A DNA stretch of 64,000 nucleotides from Octadecabacter sp. B2R22 (lineage in GTDB: Bacteria > Pseudomonadota > Alphaproteobacteria > Rhodobacterales > Rhodobacteraceae). The translations under genes were made by a program, and so were the position numbers. Where the stretch lies: contig NZ_JAHKQJ010000002.1 in NCBI RefSeq assembly GCF_018861045.1, positions 124,001-188,000 on the forward strand, written 5' to 3'. The notes under the pieces were generated by a model. That model did no database searches. It worked only from the letters and a program-made list of their open reading frames with translations, and had not been told where the DNA came from. Below are positions 1-8,406 of this stretch, piece by piece; the first letter of the stretch is position 1, and every line of letters begins with the position of its first letter.

Positions 1-1
1 T

Positions 2-748
2 CTCTCGTCCAGCTATATCGCAGGGGATGTACCGGGTCTCAGGTTGTTTGACATTCCGTTCGCGTCTTTGGACCGTGCAGAGGCATTCGCCGTGTTAGAT
101 AACGTTCTAGAGACGTGGTTCCGGCATGAGGTCGAAGCGAATACCGGCCTTGTTATGCTTGGCATTTGGGACAATGGCGTACGGCACATGTCGACCGCCA
201 ATCGCCCTTTGCACAGCCCTGAAAACTGCCAAGGGTTGAAGCTGCGCACTCTTCCAAACGATGACCACCAGAACGTTTTCCGGTCTCTCGGGTTTGACCC
301 CAAAGTGATCGACGCCAAAGACCTTTCAGACGCTGTTGCAAACGGTGATGTTGACGCTCAAGAAAACCCCCTGACCAACACTTTGAACTTCGGCCTACAC
401 AAGACGTTGCCGACGATCACACTGACCGGTCATCTCATGGGAATTGCGCTGGTCCTGTTCAATCGCGAGGTGTTCCAATCTTGGCCGAAAGACATTCAGG
501 CCATCGTTGCCCAAGCCGTGGATGAAGCCAGCAAAGTGCAACGTTCCCTTGCCCTTCAAGAGGACGAGGCGTGTAAGCGTACGTTGAACGATCAGGGTGC
601 AGAGTTCATTGAGCTGACCGCCGATCAACGTGCATCTTGGCGGGCTGCAACCCAATCTGAAAGAACAAGAATTCAAGCTGAAATTGATCCGGACCTGCTT
701 GCTAAATTCAACGCAAGCGTGTGCCCGGCAGAAAGTGTGATAGCATGA
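2..748 (+). CDS. TRAP transporter solute-binding protein (DctP family), 5' truncated by window edge
   Basis: This is the C-terminal part of a periplasmic DctP-type binding protein of a TRAP transporter. The frame is open from base 2, so the gene begins upstream of the window; the first ATG-like codon inside is only an internal TTG. Family features are the GIWDNGVRHMST stretch (usual G-GFR/RH-TN), the following GLKLRTLPND segment that carries the ligand carboxylate-binding region, and the helical C-terminus. The substrate is probably a carboxylate, but the residues do not let me name it. The next genes encode a tripartite tricarboxylate (Tct) system rather than DctQ/DctM, so its membrane partners must lie upstream or elsewhere. 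Confidence 0.85.
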   Translation, partial: LSSSYIAGDVPGLRLFDIPFASLDRAEAFAVLDNVLETWFRHEVEANTGLVMLGIWDNGVRHMSTANRPLHSPENCQGLKLRTLPNDDHQNVFRSLGFDPKVIDAKDLSDAVANGDVDAQENPLTNTLNFGLHKTLPTITLTGHLMGIALVLFNREVFQSWPKDIQAIVAQAVDEASKVQRSLALQEDEACKRTLNDQGAEFIELTADQRASWRAATQSERTRIQAEIDPDLLAKFNASVCPAESVIA

Positions 749-827
749 TTTTCAATATCCAAAAAACAACCAATGCGACGCTGATGAACCACCTAAGGGT
801 CAGCCTCAAACCGACAGGGAGACCTTG

Positions 828-1343
828 ATGGAACGGAAAAGACTTCTCTTCACGCCGGAAATTCTGACGCTCAACGCGTTACTGCTCGCGTCGACCCTGT
901 CGCTGATCTTCATGAATTCCCTCGTCGCAGAACCAAAGGCACTGTTCGGCCGCTCCCTTACGGCTATCACACCTAGCCTGTTCCCAAGCATCGTCTTGGG
1001 GCTCATGGCAGTGATGTGCGTTGCGGCACTCTTGATGCTACGCAATCGCGTCACGTCCTTGGCGGCCGTGGGTATGAATCGGATGGAGTGGCTGCGTGCG
1101 GTGATCTTCTTTGGGATCATGCTTCTATACGGGTTCACTATGGAACCATTCGGTTTCCTGATATCGACGGCAATCGCCCTTACTTTGATCTCGTTGCAGA
1201 TGGGGTCACGCTCGCCGATCCAAATCATACTTGTGTCTTTGGCAGGCCCCGTCCTGCTGTATCTGGCGGCAACGCGTTTGCTGGCCGTGGCCCTGCCAGA
1301 ACTGAACACGATCGAACTCTTTTACGCGCGCTTACTGTCGTAG
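828..1343 (+). CDS. tctB: Tripartite tricarboxylate transporter small membrane subunit (TctB)
   Basis: A protein of 171 residues with four hydrophobic segments (about residues 10-30, 45-65, 80-100 and 115-155), matching the size and topology of TctB. It is the small inner-membrane subunit that works with TctA and the periplasmic TctC. ATG 828 is preferred over the preceding TTG because an AGGGAG Shine-Dalgarno sits about 8 bases upstream. The gene lies 36 bp before tctA and is the first of a tctB-tctA-tctC operon. Sequence alone does not identify the substrate (citrate, other carboxylates or sugar acids are all possible). Confidence 0.85.
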   Translation: MERKRLLFTPEILTLNALLLASTLSLIFMNSLVAEPKALFGRSLTAITPSLFPSIVLGLMAVMCVAALLMLRNRVTSLAAVGMNRMEWLRAVIFFGIMLLYGFTMEPFGFLISTAIALTLISLQMGSRSPIQIILVSLAGPVLLYLAATRLLAVALPELNTIELFYARLLS

Positions 1344-1379
1344 TCGCGCAGATGACAATGCAAACACCTAGAGGCACCC

Positions 1380-2864
1380 ATGTTTGATTTATTTACCGAA
1401 GGCTTCGCAATGGCGATGCGCTTCGACACCATGGCACTAATGAGTATTGGCCTGTTCGCGGGCATGCTTGTTGGATCATTGCCTGGTTTCACAACCCTTA
1501 TGGCAATGGCGATCCTCTTGCCGATTTCGTTCTTCCTTGAACCAATCGTAGGCATTCCATTCCTGTTGGGTATCTACAAAGGTGGTATCTTTGGGGGCAG
1601 TGTTCCCGCCATCCTGATCTCGATGCCGGGCACCGGCGCTGCGGTTGCAACTTCTCGTGATGGCTACAAGCTGACCCAACAGGGTAAGTCACGCAAAGCG
1701 CTTGATATCGCGCTGTTCTCATCCGTCTTCGGGGACACAGCGAGTGATATTTTCACCATCCTCATGATGTTCCCAATTGCCTTCTTGGTTATGCAATTCG
1801 GCCCACCAGAACTGTTCGCAGTTCTTCTCATGAGCTTGATCATCATCGCGGCCACATCGGGTGCTAATCCACTCAAAAGCCTAATCATGATGATGTTGGG
1901 TCTATGGCTGTCATTCATCGGAACGGACCCCCTTGGCGGTGTTGAAAGGTTCACGTTCGGCTTGTTTGAACTGAAATCAGGTATACCGTTGTTGCCAATG
2001 TTGATCGGTGTCTTTGCTTTGCCAGAAGTTGCCAATGTCATCATCCGTAATGAGAAAAGCCGGAAGCTTGCGGCCCTCGTCGGTGAACGTCTGACACGTG
2101 CAGAATTCACCCGGTGTTTGCCGACAATCTGTCGTTCTACGGTGATTGGTACAGGGATCGGCATCGTACCGGGTCTTGGCCAGATCGTAGCTGCGATGAT
2201 GGGCTACACGGCTGCCAAGAACGCATCCAAACACCCTGAAACTTTTGGTGAAGGTGAAATCGAAGGCGTTGCCGCAGCCGAGGCTGCCAACAATGCCGTG
2301 AACGGACCAACAATGGTACCGCTCCTGACGCTCGGCATCCCAGGGGACAACGTAACGGCTATTCTTTTGGGCGCGTTTGTTGCTCAGGGGTTGCGGCCCG
2401 GACCGCAGTTGTTCGAAGAGCAGGGCGCAACCGTGTTCGCCATTCTCATTGCTATGGTCATTGCGAACTTGTTGTTCCTCGTGATCGGTTATCTTTCGAT
2501 CCCGTTTTTCTCCAAGATTGTGACCATCAAGACATCCATCTTGATCCCGATGGTGATCATGTTCGCCTTTGCCGGCACATACGTGTTCCGTTCCGACCCA
2601 ACTGACCTTCTTATCCTTGTTGCTTTTGGGGTTTTCGGGATCGTCGCCAAGGCAGCCAAGTTCGATGTCATGCCGATGGTAATGGGCTTCATTCTTGGGC
2701 CATCGATGGAATACGCCTTCGGCCAGACCGCCGCCATGTCAAATGGGAACCCTCTTGGTTTCTTCCTGACAGATCGGTTCGGCGCACTGGGGGTTTTGAT
2801 CGCCGCACCAATCATTGGTTACCTACTGTGGAAACGTCTCTACGGTCGTTCAGCCAATACCTAA
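1380..2864 (+). CDS. tctA: Tripartite tricarboxylate transporter large permease (TctA)
   Basis: The 494-residue protein has the length and sequence hallmarks of TctA: the N-terminal GMLVGSLPGFTTLMAMAILL segment, the repeated glycine/proline-rich IVPGLGQIVAAMMGYTAAK loop, and the NNAVNGPTMVPLLTLGIPGD motif. About ten to twelve membrane segments are visible. It is the ion-coupled translocation subunit that receives substrate from TctC. It lies between tctB and tctC with short gaps, so the three are almost certainly one transcript. Confidence 0.92.
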   Translation: MFDLFTEGFAMAMRFDTMALMSIGLFAGMLVGSLPGFTTLMAMAILLPISFFLEPIVGIPFLLGIYKGGIFGGSVPAILISMPGTGAAVATSRDGYKLTQQGKSRKALDIALFSSVFGDTASDIFTILMMFPIAFLVMQFGPPELFAVLLMSLIIIAATSGANPLKSLIMMMLGLWLSFIGTDPLGGVERFTFGLFELKSGIPLLPMLIGVFALPEVANVIIRNEKSRKLAALVGERLTRAEFTRCLPTICRSTVIGTGIGIVPGLGQIVAAMMGYTAAKNASKHPETFGEGEIEGVAAAEAANNAVNGPTMVPLLTLGIPGDNVTAILLGAFVAQGLRPGPQLFEEQGATVFAILIAMVIANLLFLVIGYLSIPFFSKIVTIKTSILIPMVIMFAFAGTYVFRSDPTDLLILVAFGVFGIVAKAAKFDVMPMVMGFILGPSMEYAFGQTAAMSNGNPLGFFLTDRFGALGVLIAAPIIGYLLWKRLYGRSANT

Positions 2865-2925
2865 ACTCACCGGAACGGCGCAGGGAGGCGCCGTTCCACA
2901 AAACTCAACCAAAGGGAGAACTTCA

Positions 2926-3897
2926 ATGTTGAGAAACTTCGCAAAGAAATCAGTAGCCGTAGCGGCACTGGCAGGCGCGTCCGTCGTGGCAAGCATGTCA
3001 CCTGCACTGGCCGAGTATCCGGAAAAGCCAATTACGATGGTTATTCCGCTCGGCGCTGGCGGCTCGCATGACTTGAACGCGCGCGTCATCACATCGATCA
3101 TTCCAACGTACCTTGAACAGGCGATGATCGTTCGTTTGACACCAGGTGCTGGTGGTCAGAAAGGCACGCAAGAAGTCGCGAACGCTCCGGCTGACGGTTA
3201 TACGCTGCTGTTTACGCACAACTACATTGATCAGCTGCAGCAGCACGTTGAAAACCTGCCTTACGATCCACTTGAGGATTTCGTGACCGTTGCGCGCGTG
3301 AACTATGCGCCAATCGCAGTCACAGTTCGTGCGGATAGCCCATACCAGACATTCGAAGATCTGGTTGAAGCCTCCAAGGCGAATCCGGGTGGCATTCAAA
3401 TGGCACACTCTGGGAACTGGGGCGCATTGTTCGTACCGGCTGCGCAGATGATGCAGGCGCTCGATATGTCTTGGAACCTCGTTCCATACCAAGGTGGCGG
3501 GCCAGCTTTGCAGGCGCTGCTGAGTGGTGATGCGGATGTAACGATGGGCTTCCCATCCTCACTCGCTAGCCATCTGGATGCCGGCACTGTTCGCATCCTC
3601 GCAACGGCCGGTCCTGAGCGTATCTACGACGACGTTCCAACATTCGCCGAAGTTGGCGTTGAAGGCGACGTGGGCTTCATGCACCGTGTTGTTCTTGCTC
3701 CTGCTGGGACGCCTGATGACGTTCTTGAAATGCTGGGCGAGGCGTTCACAGCGCTTGGCGAAGACACCACATTTACACGCATGATGGGTCGCCTTGGCGA
3801 GAACATCGATATCATCGGTACGGATGAATACGATGCGATGCGTGCCGAACAAAGCGGTGCGTACGAAGTGCTGGTGCAGGAATTGACATCCCAGTAA
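2926..3897 (+). CDS. tctC: Tripartite tricarboxylate transporter substrate-binding protein (TctC/Bug family)
   Basis: A 323-residue periplasmic binding protein. ATG 2926 starts a clear Sec signal peptide (MLRNFAKKSVAVAALAG, cleavage near SPALA-EYPEKP) and has a GGGAG ribosome site; the longer open frame upstream overlaps tctA and lacks a signal. Bug-family features are the mature start YPEKPITMVIPLGAGGSHD, the KANPGGIQMAHSGN segment and the LVPYQGGGPALQALLSGDAD motif. Bug proteins bind carboxylates through main-chain and water contacts in the two conserved loops, so the ligand is not predictable. It is the last gene before a strong terminator. Confidence 0.9.
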   Translation: MLRNFAKKSVAVAALAGASVVASMSPALAEYPEKPITMVIPLGAGGSHDLNARVITSIIPTYLEQAMIVRLTPGAGGQKGTQEVANAPADGYTLLFTHNYIDQLQQHVENLPYDPLEDFVTVARVNYAPIAVTVRADSPYQTFEDLVEASKANPGGIQMAHSGNWGALFVPAAQMMQALDMSWNLVPYQGGGPALQALLSGDADVTMGFPSSLASHLDAGTVRILATAGPERIYDDVPTFAEVGVEGDVGFMHRVVLAPAGTPDDVLEMLGEAFTALGEDTTFTRMMGRLGENIDIIGTDEYDAMRAEQSGAYEVLVQELTSQ

Positions 3898-3937
3898 CCA
3901 AAATTCGCTGCAGCCTTTGCTGCGCTTAGAGTTGATT

Positions 3938-3971
3938 GCGCCGGACAGATTGTCCGGCGCTTTCTGCTTTT
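3938..3971 (+). terminator. Rho-independent terminator of the tct operon
   Basis: A perfect 10-bp inverted repeat (GCGCCGGACA, loop GAT, TGTCCGGCGC) at 3938-3960 is followed by TTTCTGCTTTT. It starts 40 bases after the tctC stop. The T-rich tail is on the plus side, so it serves tctC; it lies just before the stop of the convergent Ldh2-type gene. Confidence 0.85.
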
Positions 3972-5025
3972 AGGTCAACGGCTCGACGCTTAGTTCCACC
4001 GCCAGCTCGGACAGTTTTTCACGCAGCGGGGCGGGGATCGGTATCCCATTCTGCGAACGTTCCTGCGTAGTTCGGTCCAGACGTTCCCCCGGAAGGCGTA
4101 TTTCGTCGACACCAGGCAAATGGTCGGATGATTTCATTTGCCGCCAGACATCATCGATGTTTTTGCGAAACGCGGTCGGGTCGGCAAAGGCCGCGATGTC
4201 CAATGCCAGAATGACATGTCCCGTATTCGTGACGCTTGTGGCATCGGCGTTGAAATCAACGACATCTTTGCCGAACGCCGCACCGTTCAAGACCCCCGCA
4301 AGTATTCCGAAAATAAGAGACAGCCCATATCCTTTAGCCCCGCCAATCGGCAGCAAGAACCCCTCAGACGAACGCGTCGGATCCGTCAAGGGATTGCCGT
4401 CGCGATCGATCATCCAACCTTCTGGCATTTGCTCGCCTCTTTGGGCTGCGGTTTTAACCTTTCCGTAAGCCGCCACCGTGGTGGCCATGTCCAGAACAAT
4501 GGGCGGAAAATCCTGCGATGGAAGCGCAACAGCAATTGGGTTCGTCGACAGCAACATGTCTGTCCCACCCCATGGTGGCATGTGGTTTGCGCTGCCCACC
4601 GCCAAGTATAGCCCGATCATATTCTCACGCGCTGGCATCATCGCATAAAGCGACGCTGGACCCGCGTGATTAGAATGCCGCGCTCCAACCCAAGCCACGC
4701 CAGTTGTCCGCGCTTTTTCCATCGCCAACTCGGTGGCGTGTTGCATGACAAGGTGCCCAAGGCCATTGTCCCCGTCGATCAATGCCGTGGCGGGGCGATC
4801 TGATAAAACTTTGAAGTTGGGCGTCATATTCATGCCGCCAGAACGGATTCTTTTGATATACATAGGAAGGCGAAAGACGCCGTGTCCGTCCTGTCCCATC
4901 ACGTCGGCCTGAGCCATCAGGTGGGCGGCTTTTTCCGCGTCAGATTGCGGCATGCCGCAAGACATCAGGCAGCGCGCGATAAAGCTACGCAGGTCGGAAA
5001 AGGTTACTTTGGATGCATTGGGCAT
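3970..5025 (-). CDS. Malate/L-lactate dehydrogenase-family (Ldh2) NAD(P)-dependent oxidoreductase
   Basis: The 351-residue protein belongs to the Ldh2 family, whose members reduce 2-keto acids such as 2,3-diketo-L-gulonate, sulfopyruvate, ureidoglycolate or delta-1-piperideine-2-carboxylate. The diagnostic DVMGQDGHGVFRLP motif (catalytic His) lies near residues 42-55, and the ARHSNHAGPASLYAM segment and the GGAKGYGLSLIFGILAG motif follow. The start ATG 5025 has a GGAG site (AACTCGGAGTCTTT). It is divergent from the cupin gene with only 32 bp between start codons, and convergent with tctC. Its place beside transporter and sugar-acid genes suggests a role in the same catabolic route, but the exact substrate is unknown. 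Confidence 0.8.
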   Translation of the reverse strand: MPNASKVTFSDLRSFIARCLMSCGMPQSDAEKAAHLMAQADVMGQDGHGVFRLPMYIKRIRSGGMNMTPNFKVLSDRPATALIDGDNGLGHLVMQHATELAMEKARTTGVAWVGARHSNHAGPASLYAMMPARENMIGLYLAVGSANHMPPWGGTDMLLSTNPIAVALPSQDFPPIVLDMATTVAAYGKVKTAAQRGEQMPEGWMIDRDGNPLTDPTRSSEGFLLPIGGAKGYGLSLIFGILAGVLNGAAFGKDVVDFNADATSVTNTGHVILALDIAAFADPTAFRKNIDDVWRQMKSSDHLPGVDEIRLPGERLDRTTQERSQNGIPIPAPLREKLSELAVELSVEPLT

Positions 5026-5057
5026 AAAGACTCCGAGTTTAGGAAATGAGGGAAAAG

Positions 5058-5495
5058 ATGACAGCAGAGATCACTCAAACGGGAACTAAAACGACAGCTG
5101 GCGTCGTGGTGCGATACGATGACATCACCCCATTCGCGCGGGGGGATCTGGTCGAAACGCGATTGATGATCGGAAAGGCTGCCAGTGAAGGCGCGCCTTT
5201 TACGACCGGGACGACGATCTTTCCCGCCGGAAGCGCAGCTCCGCTGCACTCGCATAATTGTGCCGAGCAAGTCACCATTCTGTCGGGATCTGCGGAGGCA
5301 ATGATCGGCGGTGACGTTGTTCAGCTTGGCCCGATGGACACGAGCTTTGTGCCGGCAGATGTTCCGCATTACTTTCGAAACACCGGGACTGGGCCGCTGA
5401 CAATCTTGTGGATTTACGGCGCCCGCGAGGTAACCCGTACCTTTGTCGAGACTGGCGAAACGGTTGCGCATATGTCGCCTCGTGATCAGGTTTGA
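5058..5495 (+). CDS. Small cupin-domain protein
   Basis: A 145-residue single-domain cupin. Cupin motif 1 is visible as PLHSHNCAEQVTILSGSAEAMIGG (metal-type His-x-His and Glu) and motif 2 as PHYFRNTGTGPLTILWIYG. Such proteins act as isomerases, dioxygenases or binding proteins; no specific reaction can be assigned. I prefer ATG 5058, which has AGGG upstream at about 7 bases, over the in-frame ATG 5046. The gene shares a very short divergent promoter region with the Ldh2-type gene and lies just upstream of the GntR regulator. Confidence 0.75.
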   Translation: MTAEITQTGTKTTAGVVVRYDDITPFARGDLVETRLMIGKAASEGAPFTTGTTIFPAGSAAPLHSHNCAEQVTILSGSAEAMIGGDVVQLGPMDTSFVPADVPHYFRNTGTGPLTILWIYGAREVTRTFVETGETVAHMSPRDQV

Positions 5496-5524
5496 CAGTA
5501 ACCCATTTGCTGGTTTTCCAATGA

Positions 5525-5534
5525 TGGTTGACCA
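5525..5534. promoter_or_regulatory. Candidate GntR (FadR/UxuR-type) operator 1
   Basis: TGGTTGACCA is a perfect TGGT-N2-ACCA palindrome, the core seen in UxuR/ExuR-like operators. It lies between the cupin stop and the GntR regulator start. The same core recurs at 5645, 11004 and 11135. Confidence 0.55.
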
Positions 5535-5615
5535 AGCACAATACGGGTTGGCCTTTGGCCGCTGCCATCCCGAAAGTATAGCAACATAAGCCCTAGTAAA
5601 AAAGGGAATATCATG

Positions 5616-5646
5616 AAAGTTTGTGCCGAAATTCGGGGCAAACTTT
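5616..5646. promoter_or_regulatory. 31-bp imperfect palindrome upstream of the GntR gene
   Basis: Arms 5616-5630 and 5632-5646 match at 13 of 15 positions around a single central A (AAAGTTTGTGCCGAA and TTCGGGGCAAACTTT). It ends ten bases before the chosen start codon and abuts the TTGGTAAACCAA site. As RNA it could fold, but no T-run follows, so an operator role is likelier than a terminator. Confidence 0.45.
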
Positions 5647-5656
5647 GGTAAACCAA
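5645..5656. promoter_or_regulatory. Candidate GntR operator 2 (autoregulation)
   Basis: TTGGTAAACCAA has arms TTGGT and ACCAA around AA and its last base is the A of the GntR start codon. Binding here would block initiation, consistent with self-repression. Confidence 0.5.
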
Positions 5657-6342
5657 TGCAAGATAAGACTCTCGCAAGAATGCGCAGCTGGGTTTCGGGA
5701 TCTGGGCTAGCAAAAGGAGGCCGCCTTCCCTCGGAGCGGGCACTCTGTAGTGAACTTGGTGTAAGCCGCGCCGACCTGCGCAAAGCGCTCCTCGTTCTTG
5801 AGGCAGAAGGCATTTTGGATCGTCATGTGGGGCGGGGAACCTACCTATCAAAAACCGTGCGCCAGACCAGAAATGGCGCGGGTCTTGATCGCGCGATTGC
5901 TGAGTTGGCCGAAAGCACGGGACCGCTTGACGCGATGAATGCGCGACTGCTCCTCGAACCTGAAATTGCACAGCTCGCTGCGCTGCACGCAACGCCCTCG
6001 CAGTTACGTGAATTAAGCAGGTTATCTGCCTCTATGCGCGAGGCGACAAACTGGAAGGCCTACGAAAACCTCGATCGGGATTTCCACGAACTCATCGCCG
6101 CAGCATCGGGCAATACCCTGTTGGAAGCATTGCACAAAATGCTCAACGGGGTGCGTCTGATTGTTGTGTGGAGACGGCTCGATACGTCTGACCTTGGCCC
6201 TGATCCAAGCTATCATTCCTTTGGCGAACACGATGCAATTGTGACGGCGTTAGAAACGCGCGATGCCGCTGCGGCGGGGTCTGCAATGCGAGGGCATTTG
6301 GAAACCACGCGGGCAATGATGACCCATTCGGCCAATTCTTAA
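5656..6342 (+). CDS. GntR-family transcriptional regulator (FadR/FCD subfamily)
   Basis: A 228-residue regulator with an N-terminal winged helix (GGRLPSERALCSELGVSRAD, then LEAEGILDRHVGRGTYL, residues about 18-70) and an all-helical FCD ligand-binding domain (ARLLLEPEIAQLAA, then DRDFHELIAAASGNTLLEAL, with His residues that usually bind a metal and an organic acid). ATG 5656 is preferred to GTG 5623: the latter lies inside a 31-bp palindrome and gives an atypically long N-terminus. FCD regulators usually respond to sugar acids or other carboxylates. The four TGGT-N2-ACCA sites around this island suggest it controls the genes from 5.0 to 13.4 kb. Confidence 0.85.
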   Translation: MQDKTLARMRSWVSGSGLAKGGRLPSERALCSELGVSRADLRKALLVLEAEGILDRHVGRGTYLSKTVRQTRNGAGLDRAIAELAESTGPLDAMNARLLLEPEIAQLAALHATPSQLRELSRLSASMREATNWKAYENLDRDFHELIAAASGNTLLEALHKMLNGVRLIVVWRRLDTSDLGPDPSYHSFGEHDAIVTALETRDAAAAGSAMRGHLETTRAMMTHSANS

Positions 6343-6447
6343 CGAGACACTTCAGCAGAACTCATAGCGACCATCAGCAAAACTTGTTTGCTCCAAAAGG
6401 GGGGCATTCCTAGATTGATCAATAGTTTAAACATGATGGGAGTTAAG

Positions 6448-7533
6448 ATGCGACAGGTTGAAGTGGCCGTAATCGGTACAGGCTGGTGCGGTGGAATGCG
6501 CGCTGAATCTCTGGCAAAATCGGCTCTCGTGGATAAGCTCCATATTTGTGAAGTGCGCCCAGAGCGCCTGCAAGAAATGAAAGAGCTGACCAACCCTGCA
6601 TCTGCTACGGCTGACTATCAGGATATCGTGCGCAATCCGGCAATCGAAGTCGTGTATATCTCTACAACGCCCGAACCGACACATTACCCAATTGCCCGCG
6701 ATTGCCTGAAAGCCGGTAAGCACGTCTTGCTGGAAAAGCCGATTGCGATGGAATTGGCTGAGGCAGATGATTTGATCGCGATTGCCCGCGAAAAAGGTGT
6801 GAAATTCACAATCGGCTATTCGCAACGGTTCAATCCGAAGATTGCCTACGCCAAGAAAGCGATCGCTGAAGGTAAGCTGGGTAAGGTCGTGAACGTCATG
6901 GTGAGCCGTCATTTGTCGCGCAGCCTTGGATCGCGAATTGCGGGGCGGGTCAAGCTGTCACCAGCGGCTATGGAATCTACCCATGATCTGGATTTCGTCT
7001 ATTGGTTGCTGGATGCCAAACCGGTCAGGGTCTACTCGCAAGGGGCCTATGGTTTTATGGAAAAGCTTAACGGGTCCTATGATTGCATGTGGAACACCGT
7101 GAACATGGACAATGGCACTTTGGTTGTGGTCGGCGGGGGCTGGAATTTGCCACCTAGCTACCCGAATTACTGCGCGACTTGGATCGAAATCACAGGCACC
7201 GAAGGGTCGTTGATCCTTGATGACACATCACGGGACAACTGGCTTAACACCGTCGAAGGGGCGACCCAGTTCCCGATGTCGACCATGCCGGGTGAACATC
7301 TTGACCACATGTATGCAGGGCAGATGGGGCCGGAGACGCTGCATTTCCTTGAATCCGTTCTGTTGGACAACGAACCTGTAGTGTCGGCTGAACATGCGCG
7401 CATGGTTATGGAAAGCTATCTGGCTGCTGATATTTCGGCCAAGATTGGCGATCCTGTGGATCTTCCTCTTTCAAATCACTCGATGGCGATTCTGGCGGAC
7501 ATGATCGACGCCAATAAGCGCGAGGCAAGTTGA
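6448..7533 (+). CDS. Gfo/Idh/MocA-family NAD(P)-dependent oxidoreductase
   Basis: The 361-residue protein has an N-terminal Rossmann fold (VAVIGTGWCGGMRAESLA) and the family signature LKAGKHVLLEKPIAMELAEA with the catalytic EKP lysine near residue 95, then a substrate domain with the THDLDFVYWLLDAKP motif carrying the conserved Asp/His region. The family oxidises cyclic polyols and sugars such as inositol. ATG 6448 has a GGGAG site 5 bases upstream; longer starts lack one. Its stop overlaps the TTG start of the next dehydrogenase, so the two are translationally coupled. The substrate is probably a sugar or sugar acid in the GntR-controlled route. Confidence 0.85.
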   Translation: MRQVEVAVIGTGWCGGMRAESLAKSALVDKLHICEVRPERLQEMKELTNPASATADYQDIVRNPAIEVVYISTTPEPTHYPIARDCLKAGKHVLLEKPIAMELAEADDLIAIAREKGVKFTIGYSQRFNPKIAYAKKAIAEGKLGKVVNVMVSRHLSRSLGSRIAGRVKLSPAAMESTHDLDFVYWLLDAKPVRVYSQGAYGFMEKLNGSYDCMWNTVNMDNGTLVVVGGGWNLPPSYPNYCATWIEITGTEGSLILDDTSRDNWLNTVEGATQFPMSTMPGEHLDHMYAGQMGPETLHFLESVLLDNEPVVSAEHARMVMESYLAADISAKIGDPVDLPLSNHSMAILADMIDANKREAS

Positions 7534-8381
7534 CTTCGGTTGGCATATTTGGCCTCGGCCTGATTGGCAGTGCCCTCGGTCAGCGGCTCATTGAACAGGG
7601 GTATACCCCTTGTGGATTTGATCCGTCCGAGGAACGCCGCGCGAAACTCACGGAGATGGGGGGCGTGGCGTCCTCTGGACAAGATGTTTGGGCTTCGGAT
7701 GTTGTCTTTTCTTGCGTGTTCGACACCGATCAGCTTGCAGATCTGATTGATGCGGCTCCGTCTTGCGACAGTATCCTCGTCTCGCTCAGCACCTGTGATC
7801 CTGAACGCATGGAGGGTTTGGCGGGCGTCGCTGCAGCGAAGGGCATCACCTTAGTTGAATCGCCGATTTCGGGCACCAGCGGTGCGCTCGCCAAAGGCGA
7901 AGTCTTACTTTTGGTGGCGGGCGGGGATGGGGTCATGCCACAACTCGAACCGCTTCTGAACGCAGTATCTCAACAGTTCATTCACGTCGGAGACATCGGA
8001 AACGGTAACCGCGCAAAGCTCGCAATCAATCTGGTGCTTGGACTCAATCGCGCGGCCATGGCAGAAGGCATTGCCTACGCCGAAGCGATCGGCCTGAAGG
8101 GCGCGGATTTTCTGACATTGGCCCGCGCTTCTGCCGCGCATTCACGAGCGATGGATTCCAAAGGGGATCAAATGGTCCAGCGCGCGTTCGAGCCCCAAGG
8201 CCGCATCGTCCAGTCCGCCAAAGACTTTGCGTTGATCCAGCAAAGCGCCGCTGCCGCAGGGCAGGGGCTGCCGTTTGCCGCGACCTATTTAGCCATGATG
8301 CAAGACGCGCTCGACAACGGAGAGGGCGATCTGGACAATTCGGCTATCCTCTTGCCGATTGCACGCACCCCGCCTGCGTAA
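7530..8381 (+). CDS. 3-hydroxyisobutyrate/6-phosphogluconate dehydrogenase-family protein
   Basis: A 283-residue beta-hydroxyacid dehydrogenase. The Rossmann motif VGIFGLGLIGSALG is at the N-terminus, the substrate-binding VESPISGTSGALAKGEVLLLVAGG (family DAPVSGG) is near residue 110, and the catalytic lysine region NGNRAKLAINLVL is near residue 165. It begins at TTG 7530, overlapping the previous stop (TTGA), with GAGG upstream. Members act on hydroxyisobutyrate, tartronate semialdehyde, D-threonate-type acids and similar C3-C4 acids. It is the last plus-strand gene before a convergent operon. Confidence 0.82.
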   Translation: MTSVGIFGLGLIGSALGQRLIEQGYTPCGFDPSEERRAKLTEMGGVASSGQDVWASDVVFSCVFDTDQLADLIDAAPSCDSILVSLSTCDPERMEGLAGVAAAKGITLVESPISGTSGALAKGEVLLLVAGGDGVMPQLEPLLNAVSQQFIHVGDIGNGNRAKLAINLVLGLNRAAMAEGIAYAEAIGLKGADFLTLARASAAHSRAMDSKGDQMVQRAFEPQGRIVQSAKDFALIQQSAAAAGQGLPFAATYLAMMQDALDNGEGDLDNSAILLPIARTPPA

Positions 8382-8406
8382 CCTTAGTCCGTCGCGAGCG
8401 GTCGTT

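Noticed and set aside
5616-5646. The 31-bp palindrome as a terminator for the cupin gene
   Set aside because: No T-run follows and it abuts an operator-like site and the start of the next gene.
5004-5992. Long minus-strand frames over the cupin and GntR genes
   Set aside because: They overlap two genes with clear domains and give basic, low-complexity products.
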